Source: Clostridium sp. CAG:413 | GTDB lineage: Bacteria > Bacillota > Clostridia > Oscillospirales > Acutalibacteraceae | DNA: 41,855 nt | Direction: 5' to 3' | Assembly: GCA_000431775.1 (NCBI GenBank) | Contig: FR888206.1 | Coordinates: 37,453 to 79,307 of the forward strand | Shown here: positions 1 through 6,944 of the stretch, piece after piece | Layout of the letters: every line of letters starts with the position of its first letter | Position numbering within the stretch: position 1 is the stretch's first letter | Made by a program: the position numbers and the translations under genes | The notes under the pieces: generated by a model | Seen by the model: only the letters and a program-made list of their open reading frames with translations | The model's database searches: none | Told to the model about the DNA's origin: nothing

Positions 1-1113
1 GTCATAGAGGCGGTATACCCTCTTGTTGCCGGGGGTCGTTATCTTCTGAACATTCTCGCTCAGCTTGATCTTGGGGATTATCTCGCCGTCCTTCTCAACG
101 GCGCAGAGTTTGTAAACGCCGCCGAGCACGGGGCTTGAGGAGGGGGTTATGAGCCTCTCACCGACGCCGAAGGAGTCGACCTTCGCGCCCTGGAGCAGCA
201 TATCCCTGATGATATATTCGTCAAGGGAGTTTGAGGCCACTATCGAGCAGTCGGGGTAGCCTGCGTCGTCAAGCATCTTCCTCGCCTTGCGTGAGAGATA
301 GGCGATATCGCCGCTGTCGATGCGTATTCCCTTGGGGCGCTTGCCCATCGGGGCGAGCACCTCGTCAAAGACCTTTATCGCGTTCGGCACGCCCGAATGA
401 AGCACGTTATAAGTATCTACCAGCAGCGTGCAGGCGTCGGGGTATTCCTCGGCGTATGCCTTGAAGGCGTCGTATTCGCTGTCAAAGAGCTGCACCCAGC
501 TGTGAGCCATTGTGCCGAGCGCAGGAGTGCCGAACATCTCGTCGGATATCGTGCACGCGGTGCCTGCACAGCCGCCGATATAGGCTGCCCTTGCGCCGTA
601 GATCGCTCCGTCGAAGCCCTGAGCGCGCCTTGAGCCGAATTCCATGACCGCTCTGCCTTGCGCCGCCCTAACAACTCTGTTTGCCTTGGTGGCGATGAGG
701 CTCTGATGATTTATCGTCAGCAGCACCATCGTCTCGACGAACTGCGCCTGGATGACGGGGCCTTTGACCTTGACTATCGGCTCGCCGGGGAATATCGGGG
801 TGCCCTCGGGCACGGCCCACACATCGCAGGCAAATCTGAAGTTTGCAAGGTAGTCGAGAAAGTCCTCACTGAAGCCCTTGCCCCTCAGATAGTCGATATC
901 CTCCTTGCTGAAGCTGAGATTTCTGAAATAATCCACAAGCTGCTCAACGCCGGCCATAATCACATAACCGCCGCCGTCGGGTATGGTGCGGAAAAACATA
1001 TCAAAATATGCAATGGTATCCTTAAATCCGTTTTTGAAGTAGCCGTTCGCCATGGTCAGCTCATAGAAGTCGGTGAGCATCGTCAGATTGCGGCTGTCGT
1101 GCAGATCGTTCAT
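1..1113 (-). CDS. pncB: Nicotinate phosphoribosyltransferase, partial (C-terminal end outside window)
   Basis: Converts nicotinate and PRPP to nicotinate mononucleotide with ATP hydrolysis in the NAD salvage pathway (cytosol). The reading frame runs from ATG at 1111-1113 to the window edge, so 371 codons are visible and the C-terminus is cut off. The N-terminus has the family signature TDFYELTMANGYF. Further in, FRTIPDGGGYVIMAG, AQFVETMVL and the phosphate-site region MEFGSRRAQG, GIRIDSGDIAYLSRKAR and SFGVGERLITPSSSPVLGGVYKL are all typical of the family. A Shine-Dalgarno AAAGGAG lies about 8 bases before the ATG. It has its own promoter (1145-1173) and is divergent from the HTH gene. Product call is firm; only the missing end is uncertain. 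Confidence 0.93.
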   Translation of the reverse strand, partial: MNDLHDSRNLTMLTDFYELTMANGYFKNGFKDTIAYFDMFFRTIPDGGGYVIMAGVEQLVDYFRNLSFSKEDIDYLRGKGFSEDFLDYLANFRFACDVWAVPEGTPIFPGEPIVKVKGPVIQAQFVETMVLLTINHQSLIATKANRVVRAAQGRAVMEFGSRRAQGFDGAIYGARAAYIGGCAGTACTISDEMFGTPALGTMAHSWVQLFDSEYDAFKAYAEEYPDACTLLVDTYNVLHSGVPNAIKVFDEVLAPMGKRPKGIRIDSGDIAYLSRKARKMLDDAGYPDCSIVASNSLDEYIIRDMLLQGAKVDSFGVGERLITPSSSPVLGGVYKLCAVEKDGEIIPKIKLSENVQKITTPGNKRVYRLYD

Positions 1114-1144
1114 ATTTTTATGCTCCTTTTCTGCGTTTGAGAAT

Positions 1145-1173
1145 ATTATGCAGCATTTTCGCAAAATTTACAA
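1145..1173 (-). promoter_or_regulatory. Sigma-A type promoter for the nicotinate phosphoribosyltransferase gene
   Basis: Read on the minus strand: -35 TTGTAA (1168-1173), 17-base spacer, -10 CATAAT (1145-1150). It sits 31 bases upstream of the start codon. Predicted from hexamers and spacing only. Confidence 0.5.
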
Positions 1174-1334
1174 TATACAATTCTACCAAAGTTTGTATGC
1201 TGTTAAATACTCTTATGTGTCCGAATAATGTCTTGAAGGGCAAAAAAACGGACTTGATTCAGTCAAAAGAAGCTGAATGTCTGAAAAATAAACATAAAAT
1301 CGAAAAAAGTTCATTATTTTTTAGCGAAAAGGTG

Positions 1335-1363
1335 TTGATTTTTCCGATAAAGTGTGATAGAAT
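1335..1363 (+). promoter_or_regulatory. Sigma-A type promoter for the HTH gene
   Basis: -35 TTGATT (1335-1340), 17-base spacer, -10 TAGAAT (1358-1363) preceded by TGA, giving an extended -10. This implies a leader of about 95 bases before the start codon at 1464. Confidence 0.65.
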
Positions 1364-1407
1364 ACAGACATACAAAAAATGAGTATTTAATGAGACATAT
1401 AAATCAG

Positions 1408-1430
1408 AAATTATACAGTCGGTATAATTT
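1408..1430. promoter_or_regulatory. Perfect 9+9 bp inverted repeat in the HTH gene leader (candidate operator)
   Basis: AAATTATAC (1408-1416), five bases AGTCG, then GTATAATTT (1422-1430): a perfect inverted repeat about 45 bases downstream of the predicted -10 and 34 bases before the start codon. A dyad just downstream of a promoter and before a HTH gene is a common autoregulatory arrangement. It is too AT-rich and lacks a T-tract to be a good terminator. Function as an operator is inference. Confidence 0.45.
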
Positions 1431-1463
1431 GTATTTTGGTTTTAGTCCCGGGAGGTTAGGACA

Positions 1464-1712
1464 ATGAGAATCAGAAAGCAACCGCTCGGCGAGAGAAACA
1501 TCGTCGGCGCAAAGATCGAAGCACGCCGCAAGGCAATCAACATGAAGCAGAAGGATCTGCTCACTCAGCTCCAGATCAAGGGCATAGACCTTAACGCATC
1601 TGGACTGTCAAAGCTCGAGGGTCAGCTAAGAAACGTGTCTGACTTTGAGCTGAAGGCTCTCTCTGAGATTCTTGGAGTATCGGTCAACGAGCTCCTCGGT
1701 ATCGACGAATAA
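1464..1712 (+). CDS. Small helix-turn-helix (XRE/Cro-type) transcriptional regulator
   Basis: An 82-residue protein that is nearly all one HTH domain. IVGAKIEARRKAINMKQKDL gives the first helices of an XRE/Cro fold, the recognition region lies around GLSKLEGQLRNV (about residues 48-58), and LKALSEILGVSVNELLG is the usual last helix. There is no extra ligand-binding or oligomerisation domain, so it probably binds DNA as a dimer. GGGAGG ends eight bases before the ATG. Transcribed alone from an extended -10 promoter and followed by a hairpin terminator. The palindrome at 1408-1430 is a candidate for autoregulation. Its targets cannot be read from the sequence. Confidence 0.85.
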   Translation: MRIRKQPLGERNIVGAKIEARRKAINMKQKDLLTQLQIKGIDLNASGLSKLEGQLRNVSDFELKALSEILGVSVNELLGIDE

Positions 1713-1752
1713 TTTTGACCACCACTTACCCTCTTATATACAACTCCTCAAG

Positions 1753-1796
1753 AAGCCGCTTCCCGAAAGGGAGGCGGCTTCGCCCTTTTAAATCTT
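1753..1796 (+). terminator. Intrinsic terminator after the HTH gene
   Basis: Stem AAGCCGCTTCCC (1753-1764), loop GAAA, GGGAGGCGGCTT (1769-1780), one G-T wobble. It is followed by CGCCCTTTTAAATCTTT, a weak T-tract. Confidence 0.7.
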
Positions 1797-1835
1797 TATG
1801 GCAGCGAGGCGCGCCGCAGGCGGGTTTTTAACACA

Positions 1836-1871
1836 AGCCGACAGTTATCTTCATCTCCTTCTCCAAGGAGG
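1836..1871. repeat. Degenerate copy of palindromic repeat type A
   Basis: Aligns with the left half of the copy at 2225-2288: AGCCGACAGTTATCTTC here against AGCCAACAGTTACATTCG there, followed in both by CTTCTCC. Contains the short stem CTCCTT-CTCC-AAGGAG (1855-1870). Confidence 0.5.
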
Positions 1872-2049
1872 CCACCATGGCAGATAGCGCGGTGCTATTT
1901 CAATGGACGACTGTGCAGGTTTACTTTACTACGGTTGCTAATAATTACGGGCTACTTTTGAAAGGAGCTGTCACGGAGTGACTGAGGATTGTCCGGTAGT
2001 CGCTAAAAGCAAAATTTTGTTGATAGTATAACAGAAAAGTTTCAATTCA

Positions 2050-2080
2050 ATCGTAGGGGATGACGTCCTCGGCATCCCGC
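2050..2080. repeat. Palindromic repeat type C, copy 1
   Basis: Begins ATCGTAGGGGATG and ends GCATCCCGC; GGGATG (2057-2062) pairs with CATCCC (2073-2078). It shares the ATCGTAG-RGG opening and hairpin layout with copy 2 (2101-2129) although the stem bases differ. Confidence 0.5.
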
Positions 2081-2100
2081 GAAATAATTGCAAAATTAAC

Positions 2101-2129
2101 ATCGTAGAGGTGAACTGTGTTCGCCCACC
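2101..2129. repeat. Palindromic repeat type C, copy 2
   Basis: Begins ATCGTAGAGG; stem GGTGAAC (2109-2115), loop TGT, GTTCGCC (2119-2125), then CACC. Same opening as copy 1 but a different, internally compensated stem. Confidence 0.5.
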
Positions 2130-2155
2130 AAAAGCCGCCGAGTTTTCAGTTGCTT

Positions 2156-2187
2156 CAGCCTCCCTCGTCAGAGGGAGCCGCCTCAAC
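2156..2187. repeat. Palindromic repeat type B, copy 1
   Basis: CTCCCTC (2160-2166), GTCA, GAGGGAG (2171-2177), followed by CCGCCTCAAC. A perfect 7-bp stem; belongs with the CCCTC/GAGGG repeats at 2321-2369 and 2424-2479. Confidence 0.5.
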
Positions 2188-2224
2188 TACAAGTTGACAG
2201 TTAAATCCGCCAAAAGATTATTGA

Positions 2225-2288
2225 GCCAACAGTTACATTCGCCTTCTCCTTGAGGAGAAGGTGTCGAGCTTGCGAGACGGATGAGGTG
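2225..2288. repeat. Palindromic repeat type A, best copy
   Basis: Stem CCTTCTCCT (2242-2250), TG, AGGAGAAGG (2253-2261), then GTGTCGAGCTTGCGAGACG and GATGAGGTG. From memory, sequences of this shape are dispersed in many gut Clostridia genomes; I could not search for it. Confidence 0.55.
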
Positions 2289-2320
2289 TGCGCAGGCGGA
2301 ATACTTATTTTTCAACAAAA

Positions 2321-2369
2321 CTCCCTCAGTCCTACGGGCAGCTCCCTCAAGAGGGGGCCTAAGAGGCGA
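2321..2369. repeat. Palindromic repeat type B, copy 2
   Basis: CTCCCTCAGTC, then a short variable part, then GCTCCCTC-AA-GAGGGGGC (2341-2358) and CTAAGAGGCG. The last part recurs at 27969-27990 with three differences in 22 bases. Confidence 0.55.
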
Positions 2370-2423
2370 GTAACAGTTTAATAAATCAACCACGCAATCA
2401 GTACTCAAACAATAATTTGCTAA

Positions 2424-2479
2424 GTCAATCCCTCAGTCGCTCCGCGACAGCTCTCTTTACACAAGGGAGCCGACTTGAC
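2424..2479. repeat. Palindromic repeat type B, copy 3
   Basis: CCCTCAGTC as in copy 2, inner hairpin GTCGC-TCC-GCGAC (2436-2448), then GCTCTCTT (2450-2457) pairing with AAGGGAGC (2463-2470), and outer GTCAA (2424-2428) pairing with TTGAC (2475-2479). Confidence 0.55.
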
Positions 2480-2549
2480 CGCACACGGCAGCAAATGCTC
2501 AACGGCAAAACTCTGCCCCGCAGTATCAATTTAAAAACGCAAATTTCAC

Positions 2550-2577
2550 TTGCAAATCTCGCAATCTATGATAGAAT
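2550..2577 (+). promoter_or_regulatory. Sigma-A type promoter for the uxaC-glpK-malic enzyme operon
   Basis: -35 TTGCAA (2550-2555), 16-base spacer, -10 TAGAAT (2572-2577) preceded by TGA (extended -10). Two further TATAAT hexamers follow at 2578-2583 and 2591-2596, so the exact start of transcription is open. Confidence 0.55.
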
Positions 2578-2632
2578 TATAATGTAATGTTATAATGCGG
2601 TGAGGCTGTCACCGCAAAGGGAGGCAAACGAA

Positions 2633-4042
2633 ATGGTTAAGGAATTCATGGGCAGGGATTTTTTGCTCGGCAGCGAGCCGGCGCAAAAGGCCTTTGAAGC
2701 CGCCGAAAAAATGCCCATTTTTGACTGGCACTGTCATCTCTCGCCCAAGGAGATATACGAGAACGCTCAGCCCGTCGACATTGCGTGGCTGTGGCTTGCG
2801 GGCGACCATTACAAATGGAGAGCGATGCGCTCATGCGGCGTCGATGAGGAATATATCACCGGCGGCGCCGACGGCTATGAGAAATTCAAGGCATTTGCCG
2901 CCGTTATGCCCTCGCTCATCGGCAACCCGATATATCATTGGTCGCATTTGGAGCTGCGCCGCTACTTCGGTATAAACGATATTCTCAATGCCGAGACCGC
3001 GCCGGATATTTGGCAGAGAGCAAACGCCGCTATAAAGGCCGGGGGCTTTACACCCAGAGAATTGATAGAGCGCTCAAATGTCACGCATCTTTGCACCACA
3101 GACGACCCTGCGGATTCGCTTGAGTATCATGTCCTGCTTGCCGAGGATGCGAGCTTCAAATGCAAGGTGCTCCCCGCGTTCAGACCCGACAAGGCGCTCG
3201 GGATAGAGCAGCCGTCATTCCGCCCGTGGCTCGCCGCCATGGAGCAGAGGATAGGCCGCGGCATCGGCAGCTTTGCCGAACTCTGCAATGCGCTCAATGA
3301 GAGGATAGAATTCTTCGCCTCGCTCGGCTGCTGCGCCAGCGACCACGCATTCGCATATATCCCGTATGAGCCGTCGAACGCAGACGAGCTTGAAGTAATA
3401 TTCGCAAGGGCGAAGAGCGGCGAAGCGATAGACGATATCGCCGCCGATAAATATAAAACTGCGCTGCTTTCGTTCCTCGCCGCCCGCTATGCGGAAAGAG
3501 GCTGGGTAATGGAGCTGCATATCGGCCCGATGAGGAATAACAACACGCTCATGTTTGAGCGCCTCGGCCCAGACGCAGGCTTTGACTCGATAGATGATCA
3601 GCTCATCGCGCGCAAGCTCTCGAGGTTCCTCGACAGCCTCGCATACAGGGGAGAGCTGCCCAAAACGGTGCTCTTCACCCTCAACCCCAAGGATAATTAC
3701 GTCCTCGGCTCCATGCTCGGCAACTTCCAGACCGCCGAGGCGCAGAGCAAGATACAGTTCGGCTCGGCGTGGTGGTTCAACGACAATATCGACGGCATGA
3801 GGGAGCAGATGAAGGCTCTCGCCAACCTCGGCGCTCTCGGAAAATTCGTCGGCATGGTGACCGACTCGCGCTCGTTCCTCTCCTACCCGAGGCACGAATA
3901 CTTCCGCCGCATCCTCTGCGGATTCATGGGCGATATGGTCGCCGATGGGCTTTACCCGTATGACGAGCAGGCGCTCCGCACCCTCGCCGAGGATATTTCA
4001 TACAACAACGCCGTCAGATATTTCGGCATTACGAAAGGATGA
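2633..4042 (+). CDS. uxaC: Glucuronate isomerase (uronate isomerase)
   Basis: Interconverts D-glucuronate and D-fructuronate (and galacturonate and tagaturonate), the first intracellular step of hexuronate catabolism. The 469-residue protein matches the usual family length. It has the metal-binding HxH near the N-terminus (DWHCHLSP, His33 and His35), the family block AWLWLAGDHYKWRAMR, and late-barrel motifs WVMELHIGPMRNNN and GMVTDSRSFLSYPRHEYFRR. I chose the ATG at 2633 because AGGGAGG lies just upstream; an in-frame ATG at 2600 has none. It is first in a tight run with glycerol kinase and malic enzyme. No other hexuronate genes (uxaA, uxaB, uxuA, kdgK) are nearby, so the rest of the pathway must be elsewhere. 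Confidence 0.94.
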   Translation: MVKEFMGRDFLLGSEPAQKAFEAAEKMPIFDWHCHLSPKEIYENAQPVDIAWLWLAGDHYKWRAMRSCGVDEEYITGGADGYEKFKAFAAVMPSLIGNPIYHWSHLELRRYFGINDILNAETAPDIWQRANAAIKAGGFTPRELIERSNVTHLCTTDDPADSLEYHVLLAEDASFKCKVLPAFRPDKALGIEQPSFRPWLAAMEQRIGRGIGSFAELCNALNERIEFFASLGCCASDHAFAYIPYEPSNADELEVIFARAKSGEAIDDIAADKYKTALLSFLAARYAERGWVMELHIGPMRNNNTLMFERLGPDAGFDSIDDQLIARKLSRFLDSLAYRGELPKTVLFTLNPKDNYVLGSMLGNFQTAEAQSKIQFGSAWWFNDNIDGMREQMKALANLGALGKFVGMVTDSRSFLSYPRHEYFRRILCGFMGDMVADGLYPYDEQALRTLAEDISYNNAVRYFGITKG

Positions 4043-4047
4043 ACGCA

Positions 4048-5553
4048 ATGGCAAGATATGTTTTGGCGCTCGATCAGGGCACGACAAGCTCAAGAGCTAT
4101 AATATTCGACAAAAAAGGCAATATCGTCTGCAAGGCGCAGAATGAGTTCGAGCAGATATACCCCAAGAGCGGCTGGGTCGAGCATGACCCGATGGCGATA
4201 CTTTACAGTCAGCTTCAGGCTGTCATTGCATGCATAGCCACGGGCGAGATCGACCCGAGCGATATTGCGGGCATCGGCATCACCAATCAGCGTGAGACCA
4301 CCATCCTCTGGGACAGGCAGACGGGCAAGCCCGTCCACAATGCGATAGTCTGGCAGTGCCGCCGCACCGCTCCCTACTGCGAGGAGCTTAAAAAGCAGGG
4401 GCTTGAGGAATATATAAAGGATAAAACAGGTCTGCTCATCGACGCATATTTCTCCGGCACAAAGATAAAGTGGATCCTTGACAACGTCCCCGAGGCGCAG
4501 AAGCTCGCCGACGAGGGCAGGCTGCTCTTCGGCACGGTGGAAACCTGGCTCATTTGGAATCTCACGGGCGGCAGCGTCCATGTGACCGACTATTCAAATG
4601 CGTCGAGGACCATGCTATTTGACGTTGACAACCTTTGCTGGGATAAATACCTTTGTGACAAGCTCGGCATCCCGATGTCGATACTGCCCGAGCCCGTGCC
4701 GTCAAGCAAGGTCTACGGCAGAGTGTCCAAAGGCATTCTCGGTCTTGAGGCGCTCGAGGGTATCCCCATATGCGGCGCTATCGGCGACCAGCCCGCCGCC
4801 CTCTTCGGTCAGGCGTGCTTTGCGCCGGGTCAGGCTAAGAATACATACGGCACCGGCTGCTTCCTGCTGATGAATACCGGCGAGACGAGAGTCCGCTCCA
4901 AGAATAACCTGCTCACGGGCGTTGCGTGGGGCATCGGAGACAAGGTCGAATACGCCATTGAAGGCTCGGCCTTCAACGCAGGCTCGATAATAAAGTGGCT
5001 CAGGGACGAGGTGCATCTTATCGACACCGCCCGCCGCTGCGATGAGCTGGCCGAGAGCGTGCCCGACTCAAACGGCATCTACTTTGTGCCCGCGTTCACG
5101 GGGCTCGGCGCCCCGTATTGGGATATGTACGCCAGAGGCAGCATAATCGGCCTGACGAGAGGCGTCAACAGGGCGCATATCGCAAGAAGCGTGCTCGAGG
5201 CCATTACCTATCAGATGACCGACCTGCTTGAGGCGATGAAATCCGACTCCGGCATCGACTTCACCGAGCTGAGAGTTGACGGAGGCGCAAGCGTGAGCGA
5301 CATAATGCTCCAGATCCAGGCGGATATGATAAGATGCTGCGTCAACAGACCCAAGACCGTTGAGACAACCGCCCTCGGTGCCGCTTATCTTGCGGGTCTC
5401 GCCGTCGGAGTGTGGGACAGCAGAGAAGAAATTCAGAATAACCGCGAGGTCGACAAGACTTTTGAGCCGCAGATGAGCGAGGAGAGAAGGAATGAGCTTT
5501 ATGCGGGCTGGAAAGAAGCGGTCAAGCGCTCGATGAATTGGGCGCAGGAATAA
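4048..5553 (+). CDS. glpK: Glycerol kinase
   Basis: Phosphorylates glycerol to sn-glycerol-3-phosphate with ATP. The 501 residues equal the usual length. The FGGY-kinase signature is clear: N-terminal VLALDQGTTSSRAIIFD phosphate-1 loop, GITNQRETTILWDRQTGKP, then YFSGTKIKWIL, GAIGDQPAALFGQ, GTGCFLLMNTGE, and the FGGY region WDMYARGSIIGLTRG, with LRVDGGASVSD near the C-terminus. An in-frame ATG at 4039 overlaps the uxaC stop, but AAAGGAT is properly spaced only for the ATG at 4048, which also gives the expected N-terminus. No glycerol facilitator or glycerol-3-phosphate dehydrogenase is next to it, which is unusual. Confidence 0.95.
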   Translation: MARYVLALDQGTTSSRAIIFDKKGNIVCKAQNEFEQIYPKSGWVEHDPMAILYSQLQAVIACIATGEIDPSDIAGIGITNQRETTILWDRQTGKPVHNAIVWQCRRTAPYCEELKKQGLEEYIKDKTGLLIDAYFSGTKIKWILDNVPEAQKLADEGRLLFGTVETWLIWNLTGGSVHVTDYSNASRTMLFDVDNLCWDKYLCDKLGIPMSILPEPVPSSKVYGRVSKGILGLEALEGIPICGAIGDQPAALFGQACFAPGQAKNTYGTGCFLLMNTGETRVRSKNNLLTGVAWGIGDKVEYAIEGSAFNAGSIIKWLRDEVHLIDTARRCDELAESVPDSNGIYFVPAFTGLGAPYWDMYARGSIIGLTRGVNRAHIARSVLEAITYQMTDLLEAMKSDSGIDFTELRVDGGASVSDIMLQIQADMIRCCVNRPKTVETTALGAAYLAGLAVGVWDSREEIQNNREVDKTFEPQMSEERRNELYAGWKEAVKRSMNWAQE

Positions 5554-5585
5554 GCCGCAGAGCCGTTACCTAAGGAGTGATACCG

Positions 5586-6755
5586 ATGGATTATTATAAG
5601 GAGTCGCTTAGACTTCACTATGAATGGAAAGGCAAGCTCGAGACAAAGGCGCGAGCCAAGGCGTCAAACAGAGAGGAGCTTTCGCTCGCCTACACCCCAG
5701 GCGTTGCGGCAGCCTGCCTCGAGATACAGAAGGATATTGACAAAAGCTATCAGTTGACCCGCCGCTGGAATACCGTCGCGGTCATCACGGACGGCACGGC
5801 GGTGCTCGGGCTTGGTGACATTGGCCCCGAGGCGGGTATGCCCGTCATGGAGGGCAAATGCCTGCTCTTTAAGGAATTCGCCGATATCGACGCAATTCCG
5901 CTGTGCGTGCGCTCAAAGGATACCGATGAGATAGTCAACGCCGTTTCGCTTTTTGCGGGCAGCTTCGGCGGCATCAATCTTGAGGATATCGCCGCGCCGA
6001 GATGCTTCGAGATAGAACGCAGGCTCAAGGAGCGCTGCGACATTCCCGTTTTCCACGATGATCAGCACGGCACGGCGGTCGTGGTGCTCGCGGCTGTGAT
6101 GAATGCGCTCAAATGCGTGGGCAAAAAGCTCGGGGATTGCACCGTGGCGATAAGCGGCGCAGGCTCGGCAGGCTCGGCGATCGCAAAGCTGCTCCATGCG
6201 GGCGGCGCGGGCGACATAATCATGAGCGACAGGCAGGGAATCATCTGTAAAGGTCAGGAGCTTTCCACCGCTTTTGAGGAGCTTGCGGATTTCACAAACA
6301 GCGGCAGGCGCAGCGGAACTCTCGCCGACGCGATGAAAGGCGCGGATGTGTTTATCGGCGTCTCCGCGGGCGGCATAGTCAGCCCCGAGATGGTCGCCTC
6401 AATGGCGAAGGACGCCGTCGTGATGGCTATGGCGAACCCCACACCCGAGATAATGCCCGATGAAGCGCTCAGTGCGGGTGCCGCCGTTGTCGGCACGGGC
6501 AGGAGCGATTACCCGAATCAGATAAACAATGTGCTGGCGTTCCCGGGTATATTCAGAGGCGCTCTCGATGTGAGAGCCTCCAATATCAACGAGAGCATGA
6601 AGCTCGCCGCCGCAAAGGCGATAGCGGGGCTTGTCTCCGAGAGCGAGCTGAGCACGGAATACATAATCCCCGAGGCGTTTGACCCGAGAGTGGGCAAGGC
6701 GGTCGCCGCTGCGGTAGCCGAGGCTGCGAGGAATAGTAAAGTTGCACGAATTTGA
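5586..6755 (+). CDS. NAD(P)-dependent malic enzyme (short form)
   Basis: Oxidatively decarboxylates malate to pyruvate and CO2, reducing NAD(P). The 389 residues fit the compact bacterial form without a phosphotransacetylase tail. Motifs in order: SLAYTPGVA with the catalytic Tyr (about 36), DGTAVLGLGDIGPEAG and VMEGK with the catalytic Lys (about 90), the metal site FHDDQHGTAVV (about 156-166), and the Rossmann loop ISGAGSAGSAIAKLL (about 189-203). A GTG at 5577 is part of the AAGGAG ribosome site, so I use the ATG at 5586. It follows glpK by 32 bases and is last in the operon. Cofactor preference cannot be told from sequence by eye. Confidence 0.92.
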   Translation: MDYYKESLRLHYEWKGKLETKARAKASNREELSLAYTPGVAAACLEIQKDIDKSYQLTRRWNTVAVITDGTAVLGLGDIGPEAGMPVMEGKCLLFKEFADIDAIPLCVRSKDTDEIVNAVSLFAGSFGGINLEDIAAPRCFEIERRLKERCDIPVFHDDQHGTAVVVLAAVMNALKCVGKKLGDCTVAISGAGSAGSAIAKLLHAGGAGDIIMSDRQGIICKGQELSTAFEELADFTNSGRRSGTLADAMKGADVFIGVSAGGIVSPEMVASMAKDAVVMAMANPTPEIMPDEALSAGAAVVGTGRSDYPNQINNVLAFPGIFRGALDVRASNINESMKLAAAKAIAGLVSESELSTEYIIPEAFDPRVGKAVAAAVAEAARNSKVARI

Positions 6756-6819
6756 TTTTTCCGAATTGTGCAAAACGCAGAAATTCGCTTTTAAATATAG
6801 ACATTTTTCACTATTTCTA

Positions 6820-6848
6820 TTGCTTTATTCTCTGTAATATGCAATAAT
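6820..6848 (+). promoter_or_regulatory. Possible promoter for the InlB-repeat protein gene
   Basis: -35 TTGCTT (6820-6825), 17-base spacer, -10 AATAAT (6843-6848). A short hairpin TGCCC-GATT-GGGCA-TTTT (6871-6888) follows it in the leader and could instead end malic enzyme transcripts. Confidence 0.4.
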
Positions 6849-6944
6849 AGCATCGTACAATGTCTCAATGTGCCCGATTGGGCATTTTGGGGCGGACATG
6901 GTTTTCAATGCAGGAAAATTCAGAAATAAAAGGAGGAAAAACTA

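Larger units (their letters stand above)
1114..1463. other. Divergent intergenic region (350 bp)
   Basis: AT-rich spacer between the minus-strand nicotinate phosphoribosyltransferase gene and the plus-strand HTH gene. It holds one promoter in each direction and a 9+9 bp palindrome in the HTH leader (1408-1430). An open frame at 1137-1382 has no ribosome site and overlaps both promoters, so I do not regard it as a gene. Confidence 0.6.
1797..2549. other. Gene-free region filled with decayed palindromic repeats
   Basis: About 750 bp without a credible coding frame between the HTH terminator and the uxaC promoter. It contains copies of at least three palindromic repeat types, listed individually (1836-2479). 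The open frames seen here on the minus strand (for example 1971-2186 and 2187-2408) run through the repeats, have no ribosome sites and resemble no family I know. Confidence 0.7.

Noticed and set aside
1137..1382. 81-codon plus-strand open frame in the divergent spacer
   Set aside because: No ribosome site, overlaps promoters in both directions, AT-rich non-coding composition and no family resemblance.
1971..2408. Minus-strand open frames in the repeat cluster
   Set aside because: They run through the palindromic repeats, lack ribosome sites and have no family features.
1836..2479. CRISPR array
   Set aside because: The repeats differ in sequence and length, have no regular spacers and there are no cas genes.
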